Part shown: in pieces, positions 34,225 to 44,493 of the stretch
Position numbering within the stretch: position 1 is the first letter of the stretch
How the letters are laid out: each line of letters starts with the position of its first letter
Assembly: GCA_020161265.1 (NCBI GenBank)
Contig: JAIUOC010000007.1
Coordinates: forward strand, 62,001-126,000
Source of the DNA: Chloroflexota bacterium
Lineage (GTDB): Bacteria > Chloroflexota > Chloroflexia > Chloroflexales > Herpetosiphonaceae
Direction: 5' to 3'
DNA: 64,000 nt
Translations under genes and position numbers: made by a program
The notes under the pieces: generated by a model
What the model saw: only the letters and a program-made list of their open reading frames with translations
Told to the model about the DNA's origin: nothing
The model's database searches: none

Positions 34225-35964
34225 ATGATTAGCAATAGTGTGATCCAAATTGGGATCTTTTTGGCGGTGCTGATGGCCTGTGTTGTGCCACTAGGCCGCT
34301 ATATGGCCAAAGTTTATGGCGAAAATCCACCACTTCAGCGTTTTTTCGGCCCAATTGAGCGGTTGATCTATCGCTTGTTGGGTATCGACGCAAAGAGCGA
34401 AATGCATTGGAAGCATTATGCCCTAGCCTTGTTAGGCTTCAATGCGCTGGGTATGCTGTTGCTCTATGGGTTGCAACGGATGCAGGCATGGCTCCCGCTC
34501 AATCCGCAACAATTACCAGCGGTAAGCGCCGATTCGGCCTTTAATACAGCCGCCAGTTTTGTCAGCAACACCAATTGGCAAGGCTACGCTGGCGAAACCA
34601 CCATGAGCTATCTGAGCCAAATGTTAGGCCTGACGGTGCAGAATTTCGTTTCGGCTGCAACAGGTATGGCCGTACTGATTGGCTTGATTCGTGGCATCGC
34701 TCGCCGCTCCACCAGCACGATTGGCAATTTCTGGGTCGATCTGACGCGCTCAACTATTTATATTTTGTTGCCATTAGCCTTGGTGTTATCAGTTACCTTG
34801 GTTTCGCAAGGGGTTGTCCAAACCTTCAATGCTTCGCAAACAATTGAGTTAATTCAGCCAATCGTCAATGCTGATGGCACAACGCTCAACCAACAAACGA
34901 TTGCGCTAGGCCCAGCCGCTTCGCAAATTGCGATCAAGCAGCTTGGCACGAATGGCGGGGGCTTTTTCAATGTCAATTCGGCCCATCCCTTGGAAAATCC
35001 AACGCCGTTGAGCAACTTTTTAGAATTACTGAGCATTCTGCTAATTCCAGCAGCATTGTGTTACACCTTTGGCCTGATGGTCGGCGACAAACGTCAAGGC
35101 TGGGCGATTCTGGCCACGATGACAATTATTTTGCTAGGCTTTACGGCCTTAGCTGTAAGCGCAGAACAAGCAGGCAATCCGCTCTACCAAAAGTTAGGTG
35201 TTGATGATCAAGCCTCGGCATTACAGGCTGGCGGCAACATGGAAGGCAAAGAAACCCGCTTTGGCATCGTCAACTCGGCTTTGTGGGCTACCGTAACCAC
35301 TGCCGCCTCCAATGGCTCAGTCAATTCGATGCACGATTCGTATACGCCGCTTGGCGGTTTGGCTCCAATGGTGCTGATGCAACTGGGTGAGGTGGTTTTT
35401 GGCGGCGTTGGCTCAGGCCTGTATGGCATGCTGATTTTTGCAATCATCGCGGTGTTTGTGGCAGGCTTGATGGTTGGCCGCACGCCAGAATATTTGGGCA
35501 AGAAAATCGAAGCCTTTGAAATGAAAATGGCAGCGCTGATTATCTTGATTCCGTGTGTGATGACCTTGTTGATCACGGCAATTGCGGTGAGCAGCGAATC
35601 GGGCCGCGCCACGGTGTTCAATAGCGGAGCACATGGCTTTAGCGAGGTGCTCTATGCCGCCACTTCAGCCGCCAACAACAACGGTAGCGCCTTCGCTGGA
35701 TTGGGCGCAAACACCCCGTTTTATAACACATGGCTTGGGATTGCGATGTTGGTTTCGCGCTTTTGGCTGATTGTGCCAACCTTGGCGATTGCTGGCTCGT
35801 TGGCTGGTAAAAAGCTGATTCCACAAAGCGCCGGAACCCTGCCGACTCATACGCCGTTGTTTGTAAGCTTGTTGATTGGCGTGGTGTTAATTGTCGGTGC
35901 GCTCACATTTATTCCAGCGCTGGCGCTTGGCCCAATTGTCGAACATTTATTGCTGAGTTTATAA
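34225..35964 (+). CDS. kdpA: K+-transporting ATPase subunit KdpA
   Basis: A 579-residue integral membrane protein, the K+-translocating subunit of the high-affinity KdpFABC pump. It has about ten transmembrane helices and the four pore-loop regions of the SKT superfamily. Seen here are [16 protein letters not shown] in the first, [20 protein letters not shown] in the second, [11 protein letters not shown] in the third and [15 protein letters not shown] in the fourth. Length matches the family (about 560-600). It is the third cistron of the operon and tightly spaced on both sides. Confidence 0.97.
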   Translation: MISNSVIQIGIFLAVLMACVVPLGRYMAKVYGENPPLQRFFGPIERLIYRLLGIDAKSEMHWKHYALALLGFNALGMLLLYGLQRMQAWLPLNPQQLPAVSADSAFNTAASFVSNTNWQGYAGETTMSYLSQMLGLTVQNFVSAATGMAVLIGLIRGIARRSTSTIGNFWVDLTRSTIYILLPLALVLSVTLVSQGVVQTFNASQTIELIQPIVNADGTTLNQQTIALGPAASQIAIKQLGTNGGGFFNVNSAHPLENPTPLSNFLELLSILLIPAALCYTFGLMVGDKRQGWAILATMTIILLGFTALAVSAEQAGNPLYQKLGVDDQASALQAGGNMEGKETRFGIVNSALWATVTTAASNGSVNSMHDSYTPLGGLAPMVLMQLGEVVFGGVGSGLYGMLIFAIIAVFVAGLMVGRTPEYLGKKIEAFEMKMAALIILIPCVMTLLITAIAVSSESGRATVFNSGAHGFSEVLYAATSAANNNGSAFAGLGANTPFYNTWLGIAMLVSRFWLIVPTLAIAGSLAGKKLIPQSAGTLPTHTPLFVSLLIGVVLIVGALTFIPALALGPIVEHLLLSL

Positions 35965-35974
35965 GGCGAGAACG

Positions 35975-38068
35975 ATGAATCATTCACTACCCAAAAACCG
36001 CTCATTATTTGATCGAGCGATTGTTGTGCCAGCGCTCAAAGCGGCTTTGCTCAAACTAAATCCACGCTTACAAGTGCGCAACCCAGTGATGTTTGTGGTC
36101 TTTATCGGCGCAATTTTTACCACAGGCTTATGGATTCAGGCTGTATTGGGCAGCGGCGAAACGTCAGCCAATTTTAGCTTGGCAATCGCTGGTTGGCTCT
36201 GGCTCACCTTGTTATTTGCCAATTTTGCCGAAGCTATGGCCGAAGGTCGGGGCAAAGCTCAAGCCGACACCCTACGCCAATCACGCCGCGATGTGCAGGC
36301 GGTTAAATTAAGTGGCCCACAGCACAGCAGCAGCCAAACAATTGTCACTGCTAGTGCCTTGCGCAAAGGCGATTACATTCTAGTTAGCGCTGGCGAAACA
36401 ATCGCGGGCGATGGCGATGTGATTGAAGGCGTGGCGGCAGTCGATGAAAGTGCAATCACTGGAGAAAGTGCTCCGGTGATTCGCGAAAGTGGCGGTGATC
36501 GCTCGGCAGTTACTGGTGGCACGCGGGTGCTCTCCGATTGGTTGATTGTGCAAATTAGTGCCAATCCAGGCGAAACCTTTCTCGACCGCATGATTGCCAT
36601 GGTCGAAGGAGCCAAACGCCAAAAAACGCCAAATGAAATCGCCTTGAACATTTTATTGACGGCCTTGACGATCATCTTTTTGATGGCAACCGCAACGCTG
36701 CTACCATTTTCGATCTATAGCGTTGAGGCCGTCAAGGCGCTCGACCCAAGCAGCCAAGCCTTGCCAATTACGGTCACCGCTCTAGTTGCCCTGCTGGTCT
36801 GCTTGATTCCAACCACAATTGGCGGTTTGCTCTCAGCAATCGGCATCGCAGGCATGGATCGCATGATTCAAGCCAATGTGATCGCAATGTCGGGGAGAGC
36901 GGTTGAGGCGGCAGGCGATGTTGATGTGTTGTTGTTGGATAAAACCGGCACGATCACCTTGGGCAATCGCCAAGCAACCAACTTTATGCCAGCTGCTGGC
37001 GTAGATATCAACGAATTTGCTGATGCTGCTCAATTGGCTTCGCTGGCCGACGAAACGCCTGAAGGTCGTTCGATTGTGTTGCTGGCTAACCAACGCTACA
37101 ACATTGCCGAACGCCAAGCCAACCAGCTTGAGGCCGAATTTGTGGCCTTCACTGCCCAAACCCGCATGAGTGGCATCAATATCGCTGGTCGCCAAATTCG
37201 CAAAGGTGCAGTTGATGCGATTGAACGTTATGTGCAAACCCAACAAGGCAATTTACCAAGCGATGTGCGAGCCAATGTTGAAACAATTGCCCGCGCTGGT
37301 GGCACGCCCTTGGTAGTTGCCGATGGCAAACGGGTTTTGGGCGTAATTCAACTCAAGGATATTGTTAAAGGTGGCATGAAAGAGCGCTTCGGCGAACTAC
37401 GGCGCATGGGCATCAAAACCGTCATGATCACTGGTGATAATCCTTTGACCGCTGCGGCGATTGCTGCCGAAGCGGGAGTTGACGATTTCTTAGCCGAGGC
37501 CACGCCCGAAGCCAAACTAAGCTTAATTCGCGAATATCAAGCTGGCGGGCGCTTGGTAGCGATGACTGGCGACGGCACCAACGATGCACCCGCCTTGGCG
37601 CAAGCCGATGTCGCCGTGGCGATGAATACCGGCACGAACGCCGCCAAAGAAGCGGGCAATATGGTCGATCTCGATTCCAACCCAACTAAGTTGATCGAAG
37701 TGGTTGAGATTGGCAAGCAACTATTGATGACCCGTGGTGCATTGACAACATTTTCAATCGCCAACGATATTGCTAAATATTTTGCGATTATTCCGGCGGC
37801 CTTTGCCAGCACCTACCCAGTGCTGAACCAACTCAACATTATGGGTTTAGCATCGCCTGAAAGCGCGATTATCTCAGCGGTGATTTTCAATGCCTTGATT
37901 ATTGTCTTTCTGATTCCCTTGGCTTTGCGCGGGGTGCGCTATCGGGCGGTCGCTGCTGCTCAGGCCTTGCGCAGCAATCTGCTGATTTACGGGCTTGGCG
38001 GCTTGATTGTGCCCTTCATCGGAATCAAACTGATTGATTTATTGTTGGTGGCATTGGGTTTAGCCTAG
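35975..38068 (+). CDS. kdpB: K+-transporting P-type ATPase subunit KdpB
   Basis: A 697-residue P-type ATPase (class IA) that powers K+ uptake. The actuator domain has [15 protein letters not shown], and the phosphorylation motif DKTGT starts at D322. The nucleotide domain and the hinge [16 protein letters not shown] follow. The membrane segment with the helix 4 motif ([15 protein letters not shown]) is present. All catalytic motifs are intact, and length is typical for KdpB. AAGGCGAG precedes the ATG. A nonstandard small gene, rather than kdpC, follows directly. Confidence 0.97.
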   Translation: MNHSLPKNRSLFDRAIVVPALKAALLKLNPRLQVRNPVMFVVFIGAIFTTGLWIQAVLGSGETSANFSLAIAGWLWLTLLFANFAEAMAEGRGKAQADTLRQSRRDVQAVKLSGPQHSSSQTIVTASALRKGDYILVSAGETIAGDGDVIEGVAAVDESAITGESAPVIRESGGDRSAVTGGTRVLSDWLIVQISANPGETFLDRMIAMVEGAKRQKTPNEIALNILLTALTIIFLMATATLLPFSIYSVEAVKALDPSSQALPITVTALVALLVCLIPTTIGGLLSAIGIAGMDRMIQANVIAMSGRAVEAAGDVDVLLLDKTGTITLGNRQATNFMPAAGVDINEFADAAQLASLADETPEGRSIVLLANQRYNIAERQANQLEAEFVAFTAQTRMSGINIAGRQIRKGAVDAIERYVQTQQGNLPSDVRANVETIARAGGTPLVVADGKRVLGVIQLKDIVKGGMKERFGELRRMGIKTVMITGDNPLTAAAIAAEAGVDDFLAEATPEAKLSLIREYQAGGRLVAMTGDGTNDAPALAQADVAVAMNTGTNAAKEAGNMVDLDSNPTKLIEVVEIGKQLLMTRGALTTFSIANDIAKYFAIIPAAFASTYPVLNQLNIMGLASPESAIISAVIFNALIIVFLIPLALRGVRYRAVAAAQALRSNLLIYGLGGLIVPFIGIKLIDLLLVALGLA

Positions 38069-38077
38069 GAGCACATA

Positions 38078-38344
38078 ATGAAACGCCGCACAACCACTTG
38101 GGTTTGGCTCGATGCAATCTGTGCTGGAATGATTTTAACGATTGGCGAAATTGAAATTCAACATTTGAGCCACGCCTTAACTACATTTTTATCAATCGTC
38201 GTGCTGATCATTGGCTATGCTGCGCTTGGCATGTGGGTTTGGCATCAAACTGCGACCAATCACGCCCAAGGCCATTTGCAATACATTCGGCGCGACCAAC
38301 AAGCAACGACCTATCGATGGATTAGTGACGAGGAAGATCAATAA
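38078..38344 (+). CDS. Small two-helix membrane protein inserted between kdpB and kdpC
   Basis: An 88-residue protein I do not recognise. Two transmembrane helices ([15 protein letters not shown] and [20 protein letters not shown]) are followed by a polar cytoplasmic tail ending RWISDEEDQ. It has its own ribosome-binding site (AGGAG seven bases before ATG). It overlaps kdpC by one base (TAATG), so it is clearly part of the operon. In the standard arrangement kdpC follows kdpB directly. It may be an added regulatory or assembly subunit of the pump, but it could also have an unrelated role tied to K+ stress. Confidence 0.8.
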   Translation: MKRRTTTWVWLDAICAGMILTIGEIEIQHLSHALTTFLSIVVLIIGYAALGMWVWHQTATNHAQGHLQYIRRDQQATTYRWISDEEDQ

Positions 38345-38925
38345 TGCGTACATTTTTTCGCCCAGCCTTGGCTGCAATCATTATATTCAGTGTTTTGACT
38401 GGAGTTATTTATCCAGCGTTAGTTACCGTGATTGCCCAAGTGGCTTTTCCGAACCAAGCCAACGGCAGCCTAATTGAGCAAGCAGGCCAGCAACGTGGCT
38501 CAAGCTTAATCGGCCAACAATTTGATCAGCCGGAATATTTTTGGGGTCGGCTTTCGGCAACTGGCCCAGTACCCTACAATGCAGCGGCCTCAAGCGGCTC
38601 GAATTATGGCCCGCTCAACCCCGCCTTAGCCGAAGCAGTTCAAGCGCGAATTGATGCGCTCAAGGCTGCCGATCCCAGCAATCAGTTGCCGATTCCGGTT
38701 GATTTGGTCACCGCCTCGGCCAGCGGGCTTGATCCCGAAATTTCGCCAGCTGCGGCAAATTACCAAGTGCAACGGGTCGCCGCAGCACGCGGCCTGGCGG
38801 TCGAGCAAGTCCAACAATTGGTTGAGCAGCATACAAGCCAGCGCACGTTAGGGGTTTTAGGCGAGCCACGGGTAAATGTGCTGCAATTAAATATCGCACT
38901 TGATCAACTTAAATCGCTTGATTAG
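38344..38925 (+). CDS. kdpC: K+-transporting ATPase subunit KdpC
   Basis: A 193-residue subunit with one N-terminal membrane helix ([20 protein letters not shown]) and an extracytoplasmic domain. Family motifs: [54 protein letters not shown] with the [10 protein letters not shown] helix, and the closing [15 protein letters not shown]. KdpC assembles with KdpB and raises its ATP affinity. Length is typical. Confidence 0.96.
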   Translation: MRTFFRPALAAIIIFSVLTGVIYPALVTVIAQVAFPNQANGSLIEQAGQQRGSSLIGQQFDQPEYFWGRLSATGPVPYNAAASSGSNYGPLNPALAEAVQARIDALKAADPSNQLPIPVDLVTASASGLDPEISPAAANYQVQRVAAARGLAVEQVQQLVEQHTSQRTLGVLGEPRVNVLQLNIALDQLKSLD

Positions 38926-38938
38926 CGGTAATAGCGGC

Positions 38939-38999
38939 AGGCGAGGGGAGTTCAATGTTTATGAGGCGATGGTCCCCCTCGCCTCGCTCTGCGGGAGCG
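38939..38999. terminator. Terminator region between kdpC and the convergent STAND partner gene
   Basis: A 10-bp stem (AGGCGAGGGG with CCCCTCGCCT, 26-base loop) is followed by a second small hairpin (CGCTC/GAGCG). It lies in the 105-base gap between convergent stops and could act for both strands. Confidence 0.55.
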
Positions 39000-39030
39000 G
39001 GGCAAGGAGGGCATGCTGCTCATCGATTAT

Positions 39031-42000
39031 TTAGCGTTGCAGCGAATCAAGCAAGCCCTCAATCCGTTGTTGCACCTTTGGCTCACGGGTGCTGGCCAAG
39101 GCTTGGGTTAATTTTTGAATCGCTTCAGGAATTTGGCCAACCTCGATATAGGCCGAGCCTTGAGCTTCAAGCAATACCGCTCGTTCTTCAGGGTTGGCTT
39201 GATGTTGCTCAATCGCAATATCAATTAATGCAATCGATTCGCTCTCAAACTGGGCAATTCGTACCCATTCAGCCTCACTACATACATTGGCTTTACAACG
39301 GGCAAGCTCGGTTAATGCCCAATTATGATAAGCCAGCGCCTGAAGTCGCGCATCATATTGGCGGCTATTGACAATCGCTGTATATTGCTGACTGGCTTCT
39401 TCCCAATCGCTGTTTTGACTCGCCAAAACAGCTTCTTCTAAAACCATGGGCCGTTCGAACATCGCGGTGGTTTGAGCTGCCTCACGTAAACGATCATCAG
39501 CTGCCGCCGCTTCGTTACCCTGCACGGTATAGGCATAGGAGCGGGCATGATAGAACTCGCGCCAAACCGTTTCGCGCACAATCAGCATTGCTGCTAGCAA
39601 TAAACCAAACCCTACAATTGTCACCCCAGCTCGCCAGCTTCGATCCTTGCCACGCCGCACACCTAGTTGATAAATGCCTTCGCTAAAAACATAGACCCCA
39701 GCAATAAACAGCGACACACTGAAAATTGGCACGCGCACAATTGAGCCATCGGTGATGATAAACAGCACCATCACAATCAGCCCGATAATCGCCGCCAAAG
39801 TTGGCAAACGCTCATCCAAGGCAAATTCATTATCAAGCCGCAATGGGCGAATCACCGTCCAGAAAATCGTTGGGCCAATCAGCAAAATGCCGCTAAATGC
39901 CAATAATTGGAGTGCTGAATAGAACGTCGCTGGCAAAAACTCAGCAATATTGGGAATCCAGCCATTGACGCTCGTGATCAGCAGAATTAGCAACAGCGTG
40001 CCAACCCCAATCACCGAACCCCAAACACTGCGTAGCAAGCTAATATCAGCGCTCAAATAGCGAATTGTTGCGCCTGCTTCACTTGCCCGCTTATCAATCA
40101 GGTACAGCAAGGTATTGTACCAACCAGTAATGCCATCAATCCGCAGCAAGGGCTGCATCGTTGAGCGCACAAAACTACGTGAAAACACCATCAACGGGCG
40201 TTTCCAAACCCGCCGATCAGCAGTGATGATTTCGGTCACGTCCTTCCATTTGATGCGATGCGATTCTTGGCCATATTGATCTTGATGAATCAGCTCATTG
40301 GGGGTGATAATATGCACAATTGGCTGATTATTGCGCAACTGATTCATCGGCATGCGCCACAGCACAATCAAGCCCAGTACACTATAACCAATTCCCGTCA
40401 ACACCAACATTGTCAATGGGGCGATAATCAGCCGATACCAAGGAAAAACATAAACATCAGGCGCTGGCAAAACCAAATTGCTGCTCGATTGAATGATCGT
40501 TTGGGCTTGAAGTGTTGGTGCAACGATCGCCGCAAACACCAAAATCAACGGAATTAGCAGGGTTTGTCCAACTTGCAAATAGGGCAACAAGAAGCGCGGA
40601 AAGCGTGCGACAAAGCGTTGGGTTGGTTCATCGCGCAGAATTTCGCCAATTTCGCTGGGGTAGCTTAGTTCCGAGCGTCGCCAACTGCGTAATTCATATA
40701 AAATTCGTTCGCGGCTGAGCACCGAGCCAATGCCACGTGCACGGCTCAAGCCTTCTTTATAGGCATTTAAGGCTGCTTCGGCCTGGCCCGATTCTTGTAA
40801 GGCGCGGCCTAGCGTAGTCAAAGCTCGTGATTCCCAACGCCCATCATCAACCGCGCGAAACACGGTCAAGGCTTGATTCACAACTTCAATTGCTTGCGCA
40901 TAATCTTGTTTGGCAATTAATGCACGGGCAAAGGTTACCTGAACCCGAGCTTTGCGATAAGGTTCCTCGCAGCTAGGTCGTGCCAGGCTTTGCTGAGCCA
41001 AGGCAATTGCTTCATCAACGCTGCCAAACAACACATCAATATCGATCAAACGCATCTCGCAGCGAATCATATTGACTTGATCATTTTGCTGGCTAAAAAT
41101 CTTGTATGCTGCCATGGTTTGGTCACGCGAGGCGCGGAAAATTCGCGCTAGCAGCCAATTTTGGTAGCGCAGCAAAATCACGGGCTTCGGCACAGCCGCA
41201 CCTAAACGCCGCAAAATGCTCACCAAAATAAACATCGGAATGATCGCAATTGATTGGAATAGTTTAGACAAGGCTCGTGCAATTGGATATTTCTGAATTT
41301 GCGGTTGATGCCAGCCACCTGAGCTAATTGCAATTTCATTGTAGGCATCGGCAATTCCAAGATGTGCTTCGGCCTGCTGCGCTGGCTCGATTTTGGGAGT
41401 TGCCAAGGCTTTTTGATACGACAAGATCGAAGCCGACCATTTGCCCGCCTCAACTTGCACATCGCCAAGGCTGATTGCCACCAAAACCTGCAACTCAGAA
41501 TCAAGATCATCGCGCTTGAGCAAAATTTCAAAGCAACTAATCGCCTCGTCAAGCCGCACCATGGCAAAATTCATCTTGCCGCGATAATACAGCAGCCAAT
41601 CGCGCACCAACGGAGCGAGAATATTGCTTTGTTCTTCGGCCGCCAACAAAATTGCCTCGGCCTCGGCCATGCGATGGGCATTAAAAGCACCCTCGAACAA
41701 ATTGCGAAACCGCAGCAAGGCTCGTTCAACCCGCGCCGCGACCACTGCCTGAGTCAAGAGCCACGGATTATTATCATCTTGTTTTTGATGCTTAACGCTG
41801 GTTGTTGAAGCCAATAGCAAATCGTAGGTAACAATTTCACGCAGCCATGTCGCACGATTATCAGCCATAGTCGAACCCATGCGCCGCTCGAAATAGCGAT
41901 ACAAACGCTGCTGAATGGGGTGCAAATCATCGGGGCGCAGCCGCCAATCTTCCAGCAAATATTGGCGTACATCGTCGATATAGGCATAACGGCCATCACC

Positions 42001-42294
42001 AACTTGGCGCACAAAACTATATTCGATCACTTGCTGGAGAATTTTGGCATTATTGCCATCGTCGCGTTCGCGCAGCACCGCCAAAATTTCTTCATCAAAC
42101 CAGCGCGGAATCGCACAACGGCGCATCACCTCGGCCTGACCAGGCTTCATGCTTTCAAGAATTTGGGTGATCGAGAGTTGCAAGGCATTGCTGACAGTTG
42201 GCATAATCGGCGTGCCACAGCGCGGACAAAATAAGGTAGTAGGGCGCAAGACAGTTTCGCATGTAGGACATTGATGCGTTTCAGAGCCAGTCAT
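39031..42294 (-). CDS. Zinc-ribbon, winged-helix, TPR, PH-like multi-pass membrane protein (partner of split STAND NTPase)
   Basis: A 1,087-residue protein. A C4 zinc ribbon (CPTC...CPRC, about 8-28) is followed by a winged helix of the kind found right after STAND NTPases (PRWFDEEILAVLRERDD; about 60-155). TPR-like helices fill about 180-560. About seven transmembrane segments lie between 570 and 905, with a soluble PH-like insertion between the second and third (ITPNELIHQDQYGQESHRIK). More TPR-like helices form the C-terminus (about 930-1087). It lacks its own NTPase; that is on the gene just upstream, whose stop codon lies inside this start region. The ATG at 42294 is preferred because GGAGG is six bases away; an ATG three bases earlier is the alternative. 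The pair looks like one STAND receptor broken in two and tethered to the membrane. Ligand unknown. Confidence 0.82.
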   Translation of the reverse strand: MTGSETHQCPTCETVLRPTTLFCPRCGTPIMPTVSNALQLSITQILESMKPGQAEVMRRCAIPRWFDEEILAVLRERDDGNNAKILQQVIEYSFVRQVGDGRYAYIDDVRQYLLEDWRLRPDDLHPIQQRLYRYFERRMGSTMADNRATWLREIVTYDLLLASTTSVKHQKQDDNNPWLLTQAVVAARVERALLRFRNLFEGAFNAHRMAEAEAILLAAEEQSNILAPLVRDWLLYYRGKMNFAMVRLDEAISCFEILLKRDDLDSELQVLVAISLGDVQVEAGKWSASILSYQKALATPKIEPAQQAEAHLGIADAYNEIAISSGGWHQPQIQKYPIARALSKLFQSIAIIPMFILVSILRRLGAAVPKPVILLRYQNWLLARIFRASRDQTMAAYKIFSQQNDQVNMIRCEMRLIDIDVLFGSVDEAIALAQQSLARPSCEEPYRKARVQVTFARALIAKQDYAQAIEVVNQALTVFRAVDDGRWESRALTTLGRALQESGQAEAALNAYKEGLSRARGIGSVLSRERILYELRSWRRSELSYPSEIGEILRDEPTQRFVARFPRFLLPYLQVGQTLLIPLILVFAAIVAPTLQAQTIIQSSSNLVLPAPDVYVFPWYRLIIAPLTMLVLTGIGYSVLGLIVLWRMPMNQLRNNQPIVHIITPNELIHQDQYGQESHRIKWKDVTEIITADRRVWKRPLMVFSRSFVRSTMQPLLRIDGITGWYNTLLYLIDKRASEAGATIRYLSADISLLRSVWGSVIGVGTLLLILLITSVNGWIPNIAEFLPATFYSALQLLAFSGILLIGPTIFWTVIRPLRLDNEFALDERLPTLAAIIGLIVMVLFIITDGSIVRVPIFSVSLFIAGVYVFSEGIYQLGVRRGKDRSWRAGVTIVGFGLLLAAMLIVRETVWREFYHARSYAYTVQGNEAAAADDRLREAAQTTAMFERPMVLEEAVLASQNSDWEEASQQYTAIVNSRQYDARLQALAYHNWALTELARCKANVCSEAEWVRIAQFESESIALIDIAIEQHQANPEERAVLLEAQGSAYIEVGQIPEAIQKLTQALASTREPKVQQRIEGLLDSLQR

Positions 42295-43177
42295 CATCGC
42301 CTCCACTATCTTGTGAGCGTAGGATATTATCAGCCAACATCGCGAGCAGTTGGGGTTGTCCGGTGCTCCCTTGAAAGAGCGCTTTAATGACATTTGGATC
42401 GTCGTTAAGGCCGCGCCGCTGAACCAAATATTCCTTAACATACGGTTCAGAAAAGAGATCCAGCCCAGTTCGCGCGATCATCCGATCCCATTGATTATCG
42501 AGTTTGGGCACCGAACGCCCAGCAATCACCACCACCACATTCTGAATCAAGCCATCGCGCACTCGCGGCAAAAGGTGGCCCATGAGCCATGCTTCAGCTT
42601 CGACCGTGACTTTATCATAGGTATCAAAGAAAAAACAGAGTGGGCCTTGAGCCGCCAAAGCGGTTAAACATTCAAAAAATGCCAAGGTCAATCGATCCTG
42701 CAAGGCCTGGCGCACAACCGCATTATCAGCATTAATCACAAACGAATTATCTTTGATCACGTTACCAGCAACTACCTCGCCAACATTCACATTCGAGCCA
42801 GAGAAGGTATTGCCCTGGCCCAAGAGATTGTTGATGGCATTGGTATTGGCCGTGCCGGTTTCAATCCGCACGGTTGGCTGGGTTACTTCATTGAGTGCTT
42901 GGGTAAATTGATTAAATGCCGCTGGCCCCAAACCATCGCGGGCGCGGCGCAACATCGCCAAATAATCATAAACAACACTATCGGCAAAATCAATTTCAGT
43001 ATTCGGAATGCCCCGCCGTTGACATTCAGCCCGCATAAATTCGACAGTCCACGATTTACCCAACCCACCACCAGCCTCAATCATCATGATGCGTTTGGGC
43101 GTTTCGCCTTGCACCATCTTCACAAAGCCAGCAGTTTGTTTTTCGCGGTTTACAAATAGTTTGTCGATACTCTGCAT
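42281..43177 (-). CDS. Stand-alone STAND/AAA NTPase of a split receptor
   Basis: A 298-residue P-loop NTPase. Walker A EAGGGLGKS lies around residue 40 and Walker B LCFFFDTYD near 185; a sensor-like arginine occurs in VVVVIAGRSVP. The chain ends after GSTGQPQLLAMLADNIL, where fused STAND proteins continue into a winged helix. That winged helix opens the next gene, which overlaps this one by 14 bases. Residues about 99-150 are an insertion of low-complexity Gly/Asn/Val (GQGNTFSGSNVNVGEVVAG) predicted to form short beta turns. Similar G-N-V stretches occur in other STAND/NACHT-type proteins as I recall them. The enzyme would bind ATP and report ligand state to its membrane partner. Assignment to the class is good, function unknown. 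Confidence 0.85.
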   Translation of the reverse strand: MQSIDKLFVNREKQTAGFVKMVQGETPKRIMMIEAGGGLGKSWTVEFMRAECQRRGIPNTEIDFADSVVYDYLAMLRRARDGLGPAAFNQFTQALNEVTQPTVRIETGTANTNAINNLLGQGNTFSGSNVNVGEVVAGNVIKDNSFVINADNAVVRQALQDRLTLAFFECLTALAAQGPLCFFFDTYDKVTVEAEAWLMGHLLPRVRDGLIQNVVVVIAGRSVPKLDNQWDRMIARTGLDLFSEPYVKEYLVQRRGLNDDPNVIKALFQGSTGQPQLLAMLADNILRSQDSGGDDDWL

Positions 43178-43197
43178 AGGCGTTGCTCAACACTCCA

Positions 43198-43235
43198 TTC
43201 AAGCCTGCGCCTGCCTCAACCGACGCAGGCTTGAA
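43198..43235 (-). terminator. Hairpin downstream of the DAO-family gene
   Basis: A perfect 12-bp stem (TTCAAGCCTGCG with CGCAGGCTTGAA, 14-base loop) lies a few bases past the oxidoreductase stop on the minus strand. No T-run follows. Confidence 0.6.
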
Positions 43236-43241
43236 ACACCC

Positions 43242-44399
43242 CTAGATTACATTGCGCTCAGCGTGTAGTTCGCCAGCAGCAAAGCGTTCGATTCGCAACT
43301 CGTCAATCTCGATTGAGTGAGCGCGGCCATCAAGAATTTCTTCGGCAATCAGCAAACCAGTCGCGGGCGCATGCATCACGCCATGGCCGCTAAATCCGGC
43401 GGCATTCAGCCAATTAGGGCAATTGGGCATCCGGCCTAAAATGGGTAGGTGGTCGGGCGTAATTTCATACGAGCCAGCCCACGATTGGCGCTCGGAAAGC
43501 CCCGCCCGCTCCAAAATTGGAAAACGATTCAGCATGGCTTCCAAGACCGTATCCAGCCAATCCCAATCGACCGTGGTATCGTGTGATGATGGCTCGTTGA
43601 GATTGCTCAAGCCCATCAGCACCGTCTCTTGCTCTTTGCGAATGTAGGCTCCCGTACCAACATCAATTGTTAGCGGAATATCCTTGGGCAAGGCCGGAAA
43701 TGGATCGGAAACATAGATGCAGCGGCGATACGGCTTGATCGGAATCTCAAAGCCAGCGGTTTTGCCAACCTCACCAGCATAGGGGCCAGCAGCATTGACC
43801 ACATATTTGCAATGAATTGTGCCTTGCGGTGTTTGCACCCCAACCACCTGATCATCGGCAAATTCAAAGCCCAGCGCCGGAGCATCGCGTAAAACCTTCA
43901 CGCCCAACTCACGGGCTTTGTTCAAATAGCCCATTGCAATGCCATGCGGGTCAACAAAGCCATCTTCGGCACAATAGGTTGCGCCAACGATATCGCTAAT
44001 ATTTAATTCGGGAATATAGCCAGCAGCTTGTTCTGGCGTAAGCACCTGCACTGGTACATTTAAGCTACGTTGCAATTCGAGCACCGCTTGGTAGGCTTGC
44101 CAGGTGGCGGAATCATTAAACAAAAAGAGATAGCCATGTTGATGTAATTCGGCATGGCCGCCAATTTCTTCGGTAAAATGTTTGTAGCGTTCGATGCTAT
44201 ATTGGGAAAGTAAGATATTGGTGCGTGATGAGAACTGATGGCGAACCCCAGCCGCAGAACGAGCAGTCGAGCCAGTAACCTCAACTGCCTCTTTTTCTAA
44301 CACCACTACCTCGGTACAGCCCCGCGCAGCAAGATGGTAGGCAACAGAAGCCCCAATGATGCCTGCCCCAATAACGACAACCTGTGCTTGGTGAACCAT
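43242..44399 (-). CDS. FAD-dependent oxidoreductase, DAO/sarcosine oxidase-like
   Basis: A 385-residue flavoenzyme of the D-amino-acid oxidase superfamily. The dinucleotide-binding motif VVVIGAGIIGASVAYHLA (7-24) is followed by LEKEAVEVTGSTARSAAGV, where the flavin loop lies, and by a second FAD contact VVNAAGPYAGEVG. The C-terminal FAD site has GFSGHGVMHAPATG. The overall form is closest to single-chain sarcosine/glycine oxidases and the beta subunit of heterotetrameric sarcosine oxidase. Substrate cannot be told from sequence. No partner subunit genes (alpha, gamma, delta) lie nearby, so it is likely a stand-alone enzyme acting on a secondary amine or amino acid and making H2O2 or feeding electrons elsewhere. 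Confidence 0.88.
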   Translation of the reverse strand: MVHQAQVVVIGAGIIGASVAYHLAARGCTEVVVLEKEAVEVTGSTARSAAGVRHQFSSRTNILLSQYSIERYKHFTEEIGGHAELHQHGYLFLFNDSATWQAYQAVLELQRSLNVPVQVLTPEQAAGYIPELNISDIVGATYCAEDGFVDPHGIAMGYLNKARELGVKVLRDAPALGFEFADDQVVGVQTPQGTIHCKYVVNAAGPYAGEVGKTAGFEIPIKPYRRCIYVSDPFPALPKDIPLTIDVGTGAYIRKEQETVLMGLSNLNEPSSHDTTVDWDWLDTVLEAMLNRFPILERAGLSERQSWAGSYEITPDHLPILGRMPNCPNWLNAAGFSGHGVMHAPATGLLIAEEILDGRAHSIEIDELRIERFAAGELHAERNVI

Positions 44400-44493
44400 T
44401 CCGAACGATCTCCTTTGATGTGCAATGATGTTTGCACTATTGTACCAAAGGATGCTCTGGCGTGGCGGCTGATTTTAGCCCAAAATGGCTGTA

